Shown: positions 53,327-61,107 of the stretch, piece by piece
How positions within the stretch are numbered: position 1 is the first letter of the stretch
How the letters are laid out: each line of letters opens with the position of its first letter
DNA from: Actinophytocola sp035995025
GTDB taxonomy: Bacteria; Actinomycetota; Actinomycetes; Mycobacteriales; Pseudonocardiaceae
Reading direction: 5' to 3'
Assembly (NCBI GenBank): GCA_035995025.1
Contig: DASYKY010000057.1
Span: forward strand, 124,001 to 188,000
DNA length: 64,000 nt
Made by a program: the position numbers and the translations under genes
Notes under the pieces: generated by a model
Databases searched by the model: none
Seen by the model: only the letters and a program-made list of their open reading frames with translations
What the model was told of the DNA's origin: nothing

Positions 53327-54097
53327 GTGGCACGTAGCGATGGCAGGAATGACGACCAGCTCAGGGACATCAAGCTCACCCGCGGTTTTCAGCTGTGGCC
53401 GGCCGGCTCGGTGCTGGTCGAGTTCGGCAAGACCAGGGTGTTGTGCGCGGCCAGCGTGACCGAGGGGGTTCCGCGCTGGCGCAAGGGATCCGGGCTCGGC
53501 TGGGTCACCGCGGAGTACGCGATGCTGCCGTCCGCGACCAACACCCGCGGCGACCGGGAGTCGGTGAAGGGCCGCATCGGCGGGCGCACCCACGAGATCA
53601 GCAGGCTCATCGGCCGATCCCTGCGCGCGTGCATCGACCTGGCGGCGCTGGGCGAGAACACGATCGTGATCGACTGCGACGTGCTCCAGGCCGACGGCGG
53701 CACCCGGACCGCGGCGATCACCGGTGGCTACGTGGCGCTGGCGGACGCGATCACCTGGCTCGGCGCGGCGGGGCGGCTCGCCGACCCGCAGCCGCTGTCG
53801 TGCGCGGTGTCGGCGATCAGCGTCGGCGTGGTCGACGGCCGGGTGCGGCTGGACCTGCCGTACGAGGAGGACGCCCGGGCCGAGGTGGACATGAACGTGG
53901 TCGCCACCGACGCGGGCACGATCATCGAGGTGCAGGGCACCGGCGAAGGCGCCACGTTCACCCGGTCCACTTTGGACCGGATGCTGGACCTGGCGCTGGC
54001 GGGCTGCGCGGACATCTATGCGAAGCAGGCCGCCGTGCTCGCCGAGCCCTACCCCGGCACGCTGCCCGAGGCGTCGTCCAAGACGGTCCGCTCGTGA
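53327..54097 (+). CDS. rph: Ribonuclease PH
   Basis: A 256-aa phosphorolytic exoribonuclease trimming tRNA 3' ends. GTG 53327. The catalytic Asp region IDCDVLQADGGTRTAAITGG and the phosphate-binding arginines of GDRESVKGRIGGRT are intact. Overlaps rdgB by GTGA; Rv1340 position. Confidence 0.96.
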   Translation: MARSDGRNDDQLRDIKLTRGFQLWPAGSVLVEFGKTRVLCAASVTEGVPRWRKGSGLGWVTAEYAMLPSATNTRGDRESVKGRIGGRTHEISRLIGRSLRACIDLAALGENTIVIDCDVLQADGGTRTAAITGGYVALADAITWLGAAGRLADPQPLSCAVSAISVGVVDGRVRLDLPYEEDARAEVDMNVVATDAGTIIEVQGTGEGATFTRSTLDRMLDLALAGCADIYAKQAAVLAEPYPGTLPEASSKTVRS

Positions 54098-54696
54098 CGC
54101 GGTTGCTGGTGGCCAGCCGCAACGCGAAGAAGCTCGACGAACTGCGCCGCATCCTCGCGGGCGCCGGCGTCGAGGTGATCGGCCTCGACGACGTGCCGCC
54201 GTTCCCGGAGGCCCCGGAGACCGGCGCGACGTTCGAGGAGAACGCGCTGGCGAAGGCCCGGGACGCGATGGCCGCGACCGGGCTGCCCACCGTCGCCGAC
54301 GACTCGGGCATCGCGGTCGACGCGCTCAACGGCATGCCGGGCGTGCTGTCCGCCCGCTGGGCCGGCGGCGCGAAGGACGACACGGCGAACCTGAGGCTGG
54401 TCCTCGAGCAGGTGACCGACGTGCCGGACGAGCGGCTGACCGCGGCGTTCGTGTGCGCCGCCGCACTGGCCCGCCCGGACGGCACGCACGTCGTGGTGCG
54501 CGGCGAGTGGCCCGGCACGCTCGTGCGCAAACCCCGTGGCACCAACGGTTTCGGCTACGACCCGATCTTCGTGCCGGAGGGACAGACGCGTACCTCGGCG
54601 GAGCTGTCGTCGGCGGAGAAGGACGCGGTCTCCCACCGCGGCCGCGCGCTGACCCAGCTGCTGCCGCACCTGCGCGCGTTGTCTATTGAGGACTAG
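54094..54696 (+). CDS. rdgB: Non-canonical purine NTP pyrophosphatase
   Basis: A 200-aa Ham1/RdgB enzyme that removes ITP, dITP and XTP from the nucleotide pool. Start GTG 54094 inside the rph stop. Motifs: VASRNAKKLDELR at the N-terminus, FEENALAKARDA, the metal pair in VADDSGIAVDAL, and GFGYDPIFVPEG near the C-terminus. Rv1341 position. Its stop touches the stop of the convergent serine hydrolase. Confidence 0.96.
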   Translation: MTRLLVASRNAKKLDELRRILAGAGVEVIGLDDVPPFPEAPETGATFEENALAKARDAMAATGLPTVADDSGIAVDALNGMPGVLSARWAGGAKDDTANLRLVLEQVTDVPDERLTAAFVCAAALARPDGTHVVVRGEWPGTLVRKPRGTNGFGYDPIFVPEGQTRTSAELSSAEKDAVSHRGRALTQLLPHLRALSIED

Positions 54697-55622
54697 AGGC
54701 CCGGCATGGTCCCGTGCAGCGCGCTCGCGGCCGCGGTGAGCGACCGCGCGCAGGCCGGCCAGCCGGAGCCGAGCGGGTGCTCGGTGAGCAGCACGACGAC
54801 GTAGCGGAAGCCGGGGCCGACGAGGCCGGTGCTGTGCAGCACCCTGGCCCGGTCGTTGCTGCCCCAGCCCTGCTTGACGGCCCACTGCGCGTCGAGTCCG
54901 TCGGGGATGCCGAAATGCTGGTCGAACCCGTCCGCGGCGACGCGCGGCGCCTGCCCGAGCGCCGTGACGATCAGGGCGCGGTCCGGGGGCGGCAGCCGCA
55001 GCACGTAGCGGTAGACGGCCACGACGTCGTGGGGCGTCACCACGACCTCGCCCCACCGGCCCGGCACCTCCGGCGGCCGCACGCCGCTGAGGCCGAGCTC
55101 GGCGCTGAGGTGGGTGACCAGCTCCGGGCCGCCGTCGCGGACCCAGAACATGCTCGCCAGGCCGTCGTCGGACATCGTCAGCATCCGGGCGACCCGTTGC
55201 CGGTCGGCCACGCCGGCGCCCCGTTCGAGGACGTCGATCGCGATGAGCAGCTTGACCAGCGAGGCGGAGCGGAACCCGCGGTCGGCGTTGTACTCCAGCG
55301 GTGACTTTCCGGTGACGCGGTCGAAGACGGCGGCGCCGAGCGTCGTGCCGGGCTCCATGCCCGCCGCGGCCTTGCGTAACAGGTCACCGGAGACCGGCGG
55401 CGTCGGCCGCTTCGTCGTGCGGGGTTTCTTCGGCTTCGGCTTCGGCTTCGGGGCCGGCCGCGCGGCGGTCGTGGCCGGCCTCGAAGCCGGCGGCGCCGGG
55501 CCGCGCTGTGCGGCGAGCACACGGCCGGCCTCCGCGCCGGGCCGGCCGCCGCACGCGACGGTCAGGCCCAGCAGCGGGAGGACGACGAGCAGGCACACAC
55601 CACGGAGCGGAACGGATCGCAT
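54693..55622 (-). CDS. Secreted class A beta-lactamase-like serine hydrolase
   Basis: A 309-aa exported protein. Hydrophobic N-terminus ends LTVACGG, a marginal lipobox. A Pro/Lys/Thr-rich linker (about residues 40-75) spans the wall, then a transpeptidase-like domain with SxxK in RSASLVKLLIAIDVL, an SDD in MSDDGLASMFW and KQGWG in place of the KTG triad. Could be a beta-lactamase or a wall-associated DD-peptidase homolog; loss of the exact SDN and KTG makes resistance activity uncertain. Stop overlaps rdgB by four bases. Confidence 0.8.
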   Translation of the reverse strand: MRSVPLRGVCLLVVLPLLGLTVACGGRPGAEAGRVLAAQRGPAPPASRPATTAARPAPKPKPKPKKPRTTKRPTPPVSGDLLRKAAAGMEPGTTLGAAVFDRVTGKSPLEYNADRGFRSASLVKLLIAIDVLERGAGVADRQRVARMLTMSDDGLASMFWVRDGGPELVTHLSAELGLSGVRPPEVPGRWGEVVVTPHDVVAVYRYVLRLPPPDRALIVTALGQAPRVAADGFDQHFGIPDGLDAQWAVKQGWGSNDRARVLHSTGLVGPGFRYVVVLLTEHPLGSGWPACARSLTAAASALHGTMPGL

Positions 55623-55751
55623 GCCGTCAATACGCGGCCACGATCGGAGAAGTTGACCTGCGGAAACGGCAACTTTCGGCCCGCTTCGGGCGTACGGCTC
55701 AGCCCGTCAGCACGTTGTCACGCGGTGATTTCCGGGTCCTTTTCGTTATTT

Positions 55752-56225
55752 TCAGACACCGAGATCTTTGCGCAGCTTCGCGACGTGTCCGGTCGCTCGC
55801 ACGTTGTACATCGCCTTCTCGATCCGGCCTTCCGGGTCGACGACGAACGTCGAGCGGATGACGCCCATGATCGTGCGGCCGTAGTTCTTCTTCTCCCCGA
55901 AGGCGCCCCATTCGGTGAGCACCTCGCGGTTCTCGTCGGACAGCAGCGGGAAGGTCAGCTTCTCGTCGGCGACGAACTTCGCGAGCTTGGCCGGCTTGTC
56001 CGGGGAGATCCCGAGGACCGTGAAGCCCGCGTCGTTGAGCTCGGCGAGGTTGTCGCGGAAGTCGCAGGCCTGCGTGGTGCAGCCGGGCGTGCTGGCGGCG
56101 GGGTAGAAGTAGACGACGACGTGCTTGCCGCGGAAGTCGGACAGCGAGACGTCCTTGCCGGTGTTGTCCGGCAGGCGGAAGTCGGGCGCGGGGTCGCCCT
56201 CGGAAAGCCTTTTCTGCTCACTCAT
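55752..56225 (-). CDS. bcp: Thioredoxin-dependent thiol peroxidase
   Basis: A 157-aa BCP-type peroxiredoxin. Peroxidatic and resolving cysteines are in the STPGCTTQACDFRDN segment (Cys-x4-Cys). Reduces H2O2 and lipid peroxides. Ends 129 bp from the serine hydrolase start; the lipoprotein gene lies just upstream in the same direction. Confidence 0.95.
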   Translation of the reverse strand: MSEQKRLSEGDPAPDFRLPDNTGKDVSLSDFRGKHVVVYFYPAASTPGCTTQACDFRDNLAELNDAGFTVLGISPDKPAKLAKFVADEKLTFPLLSDENREVLTEWGAFGEKKNYGRTIMGVIRSTFVVDPEGRIEKAMYNVRATGHVAKLRKDLGV

Positions 56226-56235
56226 GGGGCCGACG

Positions 56236-56772
56236 TTAGCCTGCCGCGTGGATGACGCCGTCGTAGAGTTCGACGGCCGTGGCGGCGTCGGGGTCCGGCC
56301 GCATGGTCACCCGCACCGCGCACGTCCGGTCCGGCACCGCGAACGCGACCGTGAAGCGCAGCGACTGCCCCGGCACGACCTCGTCGGTGGCCCCCGAGAC
56401 CCCGTTGTAACCCTGCGTGGAGTCGATCACCTGCTCGGCGGCGGTGCCGTCCACGGCCGCGGAGAACGTCAGCTGTGAGGGCCGGAAGCCGACCGAGCCG
56501 CTGTTGTCGACCGTCATGTCGATCGCGACGGCGCGGTGCACGCGGGGGTAGGCGGTGTCGGTGGGGGTGAAGGACCGGGGCGCGGTGGCGGTGAGGAGGA
56601 GGCCCTTGCCGATGGCCGTGCGGACGTCGGTGGCGGCCTTGATCTCGGACCGCTCGGCGGCGACCGTCGGGCTCGCGGGGCCTTTCGCCGCGGCCTTGGA
56701 GCTGTTGCCGACCGCGCATCCGGTCAGGACCAGCAGCGCGCAAATCGCGACCGCGAGTCGTGCGATCGGCAC
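56236..56772 (-). CDS. DUF4352-like lipoprotein
   Basis: A 178-aa exported protein. GTG 56772 follows GGAAGGGG at seven bases. Lipobox LVLTGCAVG gives the lipidated Cys near residue 16. The mature immunoglobulin-like domain (residues about 50-178) has AIDMTVDNSGSVGF and VVPGQSLRFTVAFAVP strands like the telokin/DUF4352 family. One further Cys pair may form a disulfide. Function unknown. Confidence 0.8.
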   Translation of the reverse strand: MPIARLAVAICALLVLTGCAVGNSSKAAAKGPASPTVAAERSEIKAATDVRTAIGKGLLLTATAPRSFTPTDTAYPRVHRAVAIDMTVDNSGSVGFRPSQLTFSAAVDGTAAEQVIDSTQGYNGVSGATDEVVPGQSLRFTVAFAVPDRTCAVRVTMRPDPDAATAVELYDGVIHAAG

Positions 56773-56945
56773 TGGCAAGCCCCTTCCATGTGTACGTCTG
56801 AATGCACTATTCCGGTGGCGGTCCCGGTGGGGGACCGAAGAAGCGGACCTGGTGTCGTGCCGTGGCCGACCTGTGACCACAGGGACACCGAACGTGATCG
56901 GCAACACGCGGTCAGTGCTGCCGATTTCGCGAGTTTCTCGGCTTT

Positions 56946-57143
56946 CTACGCAGCCATTGCGAAGAAGAGAATGAACACCGCGACCGTGACCAACCACAGC
57001 GCGATGAGCCACCCGAAGTCCCGCCACGGCGAGATGGCCTTGTTGTCGTCGCCGGGAACGTAGACGCCGCGGGCCTCGAACCGGTCGACGAGCTTGTCGA
57101 GCAGTGGCACCCGCACCGGCCGGCTCCTTCCGTGCCGGTCCAT
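56946..57143 (-). CDS. Single-pass small membrane protein (65 aa)
   Basis: Starts at ATG 57143 with no strong ribosome site. A soluble 45-residue N-terminal part (basic, then FEARGVYVPGDDNKAI) is followed by one TM helix FGWLIALWLVTVAVFILFFA. Coding GC bias is good. It lies between a sialidase-fold gene and the DUF4352 lipoprotein in the same direction. Function unknown. Confidence 0.6.
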   Translation of the reverse strand: MDRHGRSRPVRVPLLDKLVDRFEARGVYVPGDDNKAISPWRDFGWLIALWLVTVAVFILFFAMAA

Positions 57144-57155
57144 GGTGACACGCGC

Positions 57156-58286
57156 TCAGCCGGCGGGCGGGATGGCCCCGGTGGCGTAGAGGACGTGGCA
57201 GGCGCCGTCGACCATCTCGGGCGAGACCTCGAGGGCGGTGTCGCCGAGCGCGAGGACCGAGGGGCTGAAGTTGCGGCACCCTTCGTTGTCGGGCTCGGGG
57301 ACGGGCACCGGTGCCGGGATCTCGCGCCACGGCCCGGCCCCGTCGGCGTCGTTGACGAGCAGCGTCGTCCCGTTGCCGGGCGCGTGGCTCCCGTTCGCGT
57401 TGACGAGCATCTCGGCCACGAACACGAGCCGGCCGTCCGGGCCCACGTCGACGGTCGGCGTGTGCCGCGAGTACTTCCCGTCGGCGGTCCGGATCGTGGT
57501 GCCGAGGTCGGCCGGGTCGCCGTAGTCCCACCCGTCGGCGGAGGTGCGGAAGTGGGCGCTGCACATGGGTTCGTCGGTGTTGCAGACCTCGTAGACCATG
57601 AAGTAGGTGCCGTCGCTCAGCCGGCGAACCCCCGCCATCCCGGGCCGGACGTAGAAGTCGGCGTTGGTGACGGTGTCCCGCTGGTCGGTCCAGGTGACCC
57701 CGTCACTGGAGCGGGCCTGCACGAGCTTCTGGTCGTGGGCGGGCTTGTCGGACTCGTCGGACCAGACGGCGACAAGATGCCCGTCGGCGGCGACGGACAG
57801 GTCGGGCTCCCACCCGTTGTACTGGTTGGGCGAGGTGGCGATGTCGGACTTGAAGGTCCACGTGCGCCCGTGATCCAGGCTTGCCCAGAGCCGCTGCTTG
57901 GTGTGCCGCTGTGCCGCCGCGACCTTGTACCCCGCGGAGGCGGCCCACAGGAGCGTGCCTGGAGGCATGTCCCCAACCGCGCTCGGAAGCTCGAAAAGCG
58001 TCCCGCAGCAGAGCCCGCGGCCGTTGGCCCCTTCGGGGTCGCGGATGCTCCCGACCTGGGCAAAGGTCGCGCCCCCATCGGTGCTCTCCAGAATGACCCC
58101 GGTGCCGTCGGGAGTGCCGACGGAGACCAGCACGTGCCCGTTGGCCGCCCCGGAATGCTCGAGCTGGACGATCCGCGGATAACTGGCCCCACCGGGATAG
58201 ATGAGCTGCGGCCCATCAGCCACCGCGACCGGCGCGAGCCCGCCGACGAGCAGCACCGCCGCGCCCAGTAAGCCCCGACCCCACAT
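57156..58286 (-). CDS. Secreted sialidase/BNR-fold protein
   Basis: A 376-aa exported beta-propeller-like protein. ATG 58286 starts a signal peptide (WGRGLLGAAVLLVGGLAP, cut after AVADG). Asp-box motifs ESTDGGATF and ASLDHGRTW, plus RSSDGVTW and the FRTSADGWD variant, support a six-bladed BNR propeller. Sialidase catalytic residues cannot be confirmed. Divergent from the tRNA; the GTTGG/CCAAC repeat upstream may be regulatory. Confidence 0.83.
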   Translation of the reverse strand: MWGRGLLGAAVLLVGGLAPVAVADGPQLIYPGGASYPRIVQLEHSGAANGHVLVSVGTPDGTGVILESTDGGATFAQVGSIRDPEGANGRGLCCGTLFELPSAVGDMPPGTLLWAASAGYKVAAAQRHTKQRLWASLDHGRTWTFKSDIATSPNQYNGWEPDLSVAADGHLVAVWSDESDKPAHDQKLVQARSSDGVTWTDQRDTVTNADFYVRPGMAGVRRLSDGTYFMVYEVCNTDEPMCSAHFRTSADGWDYGDPADLGTTIRTADGKYSRHTPTVDVGPDGRLVFVAEMLVNANGSHAPGNGTTLLVNDADGAGPWREIPAPVPVPEPDNEGCRNFSPSVLALGDTALEVSPEMVDGACHVLYATGAIPPAG

Positions 58287-58319
58287 CAACACCACACCCC
58301 GACTAGTGACCAGTGTTGT

Positions 58320-58336
58320 GTTGGATGCTAACCAAC
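58320..58336. promoter_or_regulatory. Inverted repeat upstream of sialidase-like gene
   Basis: GTTGGATGCTAACCAAC has 5-bp arms and a 7-bp centre, 34 bp upstream of the start codon. It overlaps AT-richer DNA suited to a promoter. Confidence 0.45.
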
Positions 58337-58409
58337 AAGAACCCGAATGCCGTAACTTCCACCACATCCGGAGTGGCTACCCTGTGCAAGCGGCACCCCT
58401 GGGCGCTGC

Positions 58410-58485
58410 GGGGCCGTAGCCCAACGGCAGAGGCACTGGACTTAGGATCCAGCCAGTGAGGGTTCGACTCCCTTCGGCCCCACCA
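58410..58485 (+). tRNA. tRNA with anticodon UAG (would be Leu), short variable arm
   Basis: Complete cloverleaf with encoded CCA: acceptor GGGGCCG/CGGCCCC, D arm GCC/GGC, anticodon stem CTGGA/TCCAG with loop CTTAGGA, T arm GAGGG/CCCTT, discriminator A. The anticodon TAG would read CUA (Leu). However, the variable region is only five bases, whereas bacterial tRNA-Leu normally has a long variable arm. Either this is an atypical tRNA or one with non-Leu identity. Its 3' part is duplicated at 60054-60098. Confidence 0.88.
58439..58483 (+). repeat. att-like copy 1 (inside tRNA 3' half)
   Basis: 45 bp from the anticodon loop to the acceptor, matching 60054-60098 at 43 of 45 positions. Mismatches fall at the anticodon A and in the variable loop. 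Confidence 0.85.
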
Positions 58486-58711
58486 ACTCTGACCAGTGCA
58501 AACGAGCACATCAAGATCACTGAGGTTGATCTTTGGGTGCGAGTTTGTTGTATGCGTGTCATTGGCCAGTTTGCTTTTGCGCGAGCAACAAGACAGCCGG
58601 AAGGCATCCGCCAGATGCGGGGTTTCTCCGACTCTCTTCGCGTTGGCCAGGTTAGTTAGCCAGCACCTATTTCAAAGGTTGATGTCGAAGGCTAAACGAC
58701 GTGCAGAACCC
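58486..58711. other. Non-coding, lower-GC segment after tRNA
   Basis: Noticeably AT-richer than the rest of the window and no supported gene on either strand. Probably the edge of the tRNA-bounded insertion. Confidence 0.6.
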
Positions 58712-59011
58712 CTACAGTCCGCCGAGCAGGTCACGCAGCGCTCGGGTGTAGGCGTCGAGTGCCGCATGGCCGCGACTGGTCAACGCCACGGTGGTCTTGG
58801 ACGCGGCCCCGTTGCCGGTCTTCTCGCTGCAGACGTAGTCGGCGTCCTCGAGCTTGCGCAGATGGATGATCAGGTTGCCAGGTGTCAGCCCGATCATGTC
58901 TTGCAGCCGGGTGAATGAAAGCGTGTCGCCGTCGTCCAGAGCCGCCAGCGTGGCGACGATCCGCAACCGGGTTGGGACGTGGATCAACGGGTCGAGTGCG
59001 TCGTTGGTCAT
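58712..59011 (-). CDS. Winged-helix (ArsR/MarR-like) regulator
   Basis: A 99-aa DNA-binding protein. TRLRIVATLAALDDGDTLSF, LQDMIGLTPGNLIIHLRKLEDADYV (recognition helix region, given in two overlapping parts) and TSRGHAALDAY are typical of HTH_34 single-domain regulators. It is nine bases after a membrane protein gene, as in many regulator/membrane pairs. Operators with CTTTGC/GCAAAG arms precede the pair. Confidence 0.88.
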   Translation of the reverse strand: MTNDALDPLIHVPTRLRIVATLAALDDGDTLSFTRLQDMIGLTPGNLIIHLRKLEDADYVCSEKTGNGAASKTTVALTSRGHAALDAYTRALRDLLGGL

Positions 59012-59020
59012 GGCACACCG

Positions 59021-59671
59021 TCACGCGTGCTGCAGCCAGGCAATGGCGGCGGCGCTGACTAGCAGCGTGGCGCACAGGCCTATGCCGGCGACCGCCCATG
59101 CTCCGACTGGTCCGGCGAACAGGCCCGCCGCACCGACGACGGCGACCGCAAGTGCGGTGCCCACCGCACGCCAGTGAGCCCGTGTTCCCATGACGCCCGC
59201 CCAGGCCAGGCCGGCGACGATCAGTGGCACCGTGACCGGATACCAGCCGTAGACGATCGCGTCGTTCAGGCCAGCGCTGGCTAGCACCCCCATGACGACA
59301 AACACGGCGACCCAGGCCACCGTCATGACAATGATCTCGGCCGGGCGCAGCCGGGATCGGCCGTGCACTCCGGTGGTCGCACGCTTGGCGACCGCGACGG
59401 TCACGGCGAAGTTGACGACCAGCAACGGCACCACGACGAGGATGGCCGCGAAAGTCGGGCCTGTGTAGGGATGCTGTCCGCGTACAGAAAGCCAGGCCGA
59501 GCCGCACGCGGCCAGAACCAGGGCGGCTCTCATCACCAACAGCCACGGCGGGGAGGGCTCTAGCTGGCGACGTGCCTGCAGTTTGGTCTGCTCAAGCAGT
59601 GTCGCCGCTTGCTGTGGGTCCAGTCCGTCGCCGGCTGTCCCGGCCTGGCTGGTGCCGCGTGTCCCGTTCAT
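59021..59671 (-). CDS. Polytopic membrane protein paired with regulator
   Basis: A 216-aa protein; ATG 59671 has GGGAG nine bases upstream. After a 40-residue hydrophilic N-terminus containing DPQQAATLLEQTKLQAR, about six TM helices follow (for example LLVMRAALVLAACGSAWL and IIVMTVAWVAVFVVMGVL). Such proteins commonly occur with ArsR/HTH_34 regulators; sensing or transport is possible. Codon use is less GC-biased than the core genes, in line with acquisition. Confidence 0.78.
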   Translation of the reverse strand: MNGTRGTSQAGTAGDGLDPQQAATLLEQTKLQARRQLEPSPPWLLVMRAALVLAACGSAWLSVRGQHPYTGPTFAAILVVVPLLVVNFAVTVAVAKRATTGVHGRSRLRPAEIIVMTVAWVAVFVVMGVLASAGLNDAIVYGWYPVTVPLIVAGLAWAGVMGTRAHWRAVGTALAVAVVGAAGLFAGPVGAWAVAGIGLCATLLVSAAAIAWLQHA

Positions 59672-59697
59672 GTCGCCGCTCCCATCAACTTTATGCT

Positions 59698-59727
59698 GCA
59701 AAGCTAATATACTTTGCGGCGCAAAGT
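59698..59727. promoter_or_regulatory. Overlapping operators of the island operon
   Basis: ACTTTGCGGCGCAAAGT (59711-59727) is a palindrome with 8-bp arms; GCAAAG (59698-59703) pairs with CTTTGC (59712-59717) as a second inverted repeat. On the minus strand TTGACT and TATATT motifs overlap them, so a repressor here would cover the promoter of the membrane protein/regulator pair. Confidence 0.72.
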
Positions 59728-60053
59728 CAAGGTTGGAGCCGTAGCGCGACAACCGGCACCCACCCGGACGCTGACCACTGGGTCTACGCGGCATAGGTTG
59801 CGGCGTCGGACCGCAAGGCGGCGGAGATTCTCGCATCACGAATGCCGAGGTGATCGGCAGCCGCCAGGTCGCGGTAGGCACACGACTGGGCAGCGACACA
59901 GTTCCAGGCGGGCACCGGGCGCTCAGGTTTGCGACTTGATGACGACGTTCCGGACCACCGGGTATGGGTGCGAACTGCCGTAGTCACATGCTTCGGCAGG
60001 TCCTCCGTTGCCGCCATTCGCCCAGGTCACCTGCGGTGCCACGGTGCGTAGTC
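59728..60053. other. 326-bp segment without a convincing gene
   Basis: A 77-codon minus-strand frame (59784-60017) exists but lacks a ribosome site and coding bias. The region ends at the duplicated tRNA 3' half, suggesting eroded mobile-element DNA. Confidence 0.55.
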
Positions 60054-60098
60054 GACTTGGGATCCAGCCGGTGAGGGTTCGACTCCCTTCGGCCCCAC
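60054..60098 (+). repeat. att-like copy 2 (tRNA 3'-half remnant)
   Basis: Matches the tRNA from the anticodon loop to the acceptor (43/45). The 5' half of a tRNA is not present upstream apart from a short CGTAG trace, and the bases after it differ (no CCA). This is the layout left by site-specific integration at a tRNA 3' end. Confidence 0.82.
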
Positions 60099-60141
60099 TT
60101 TTGCAGTGGTGAGGTCACCGACTCGGTCCCCGCCCCGTCGC

Positions 60142-60208
60142 GTCCAAGATCTGATCCGCGGCCTGTGATGTCCTGCGGGTATCACAGGGGCAGGAACAGG
60201 TCTTGGAC
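60142..60208. promoter_or_regulatory. Nested inverted repeats before SDR gene
   Basis: Outer arms GTCCAAGA (60142) and TCTTGGAC (60201); inner arms CTGTGAT (60163) and ATCACAG (60181). All are exact. Located 60-125 bp upstream of the SDR start, probably operators. Confidence 0.65.
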
Positions 60209-60266
60209 GCCGGCCGGTCGCCCGCCGCATGGTGGAAGGAAACCACCACTGCGGAAGGGAAATCTC

Positions 60267-61001
60267 ATGACACAGGCAACCGGTCAGCTCGGCGGCAAGC
60301 ACGTGGTTGTCCTGGGCGGCACGTCTGGAATCGGCTTTGCGACTGCGGTCGCGGCGGCCGGCGAGGGCGCGAAGGTCACGGTCGCGTCGAGCCGGCAGTC
60401 CAGTGTGGACAGGGCGCTCGCGCAGCTGCCGGCCACGGCCACGGGGCGCGCGCTCGACCTCGCCGACGCCGCCGCGGTCCGTACCCTCTTCGATGGGCTG
60501 GGCGGGTTCGACCACCTCGTGTTCACCGCGGGTGAACCGCTCGCGCTGATGCCGCTGGGCACCCTCGACGTGGAGTCCGCCCGCAGCTTCTTCGGACTGC
60601 GCTACTTCGGTGCGCTCGGTGCGGTGCAGGCCGCGGTGCCACACCTGCGCGCCGGCGGCTCGATCACCCTGACGAGCGGGACGGCGGGCGCTCGCGGCGG
60701 CCCGGGCTGGGGCGTCGCGTCGAGCATCTGCGGTGCCATCGAGGGGCTGACCCGCTCGCTCGCCGTCGAGCTGGCACCGCTGCGGGTCAACGCCGTCGCC
60801 CCTGGCGTCGTGCGCTCACCGCTCTGGCAGGGCATGGCCGGCGCCGACCGCGAGCAGATGTTCGAGGCGACCGCGGCCACCCTGCCCGCCGGTCGCGTCG
60901 GCGAGCCCGACGACGTCGCCCGCGCCTACCTCTACTGCATGACCCAGTCATGGGCGACCGGCACCGTCCAGCTCATCGACGGCGGCACGGTTCTGGTCTG
61001 A
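60267..61001 (+). CDS. Atypical short-chain dehydrogenase (no YxxxK)
   Basis: A 244-aa SDR. ATG 60267 follows GGAAGGG. The cofactor site VVLGGTSGIGFATAVAAAG and the NAG-equivalent VFTAGEP are normal. Where YxxxK is expected the sequence reads GWGVASSICGAIEGLTRSL, so catalytic Tyr and Lys are missing, as in a distinct SDR subgroup. It then has the usual RVNAVAPGVVRSPLW. It may bind rather than reduce its ligand. A LysR gene follows 106 bp downstream. Confidence 0.87.
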   Translation: MTQATGQLGGKHVVVLGGTSGIGFATAVAAAGEGAKVTVASSRQSSVDRALAQLPATATGRALDLADAAAVRTLFDGLGGFDHLVFTAGEPLALMPLGTLDVESARSFFGLRYFGALGAVQAAVPHLRAGGSITLTSGTAGARGGPGWGVASSICGAIEGLTRSLAVELAPLRVNAVAPGVVRSPLWQGMAGADREQMFEATAATLPAGRVGEPDDVARAYLYCMTQSWATGTVQLIDGGTVLV

Positions 61002-61107
61002 GCACGCCCGACGGTCCTCGTTGGCTGATCCGGCGACCAGAACGTGTGTCATGCCGCCTTCTCCCATACTCTCGACAAGGTCGGCAATCGCTGCATCAGG
61101 GAGTCGG

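Noticed and set aside
54693..55622. Functional class A beta-lactamase
   Set aside because: SxxK is present, but SDN and KTG motifs are replaced (SDD, KQGWG), so resistance is not claimed.
59784..60017. 77-codon minus-strand frame in the tRNA-bounded segment
   Set aside because: Lacks a ribosome site and codon bias, and no recognisable domain.
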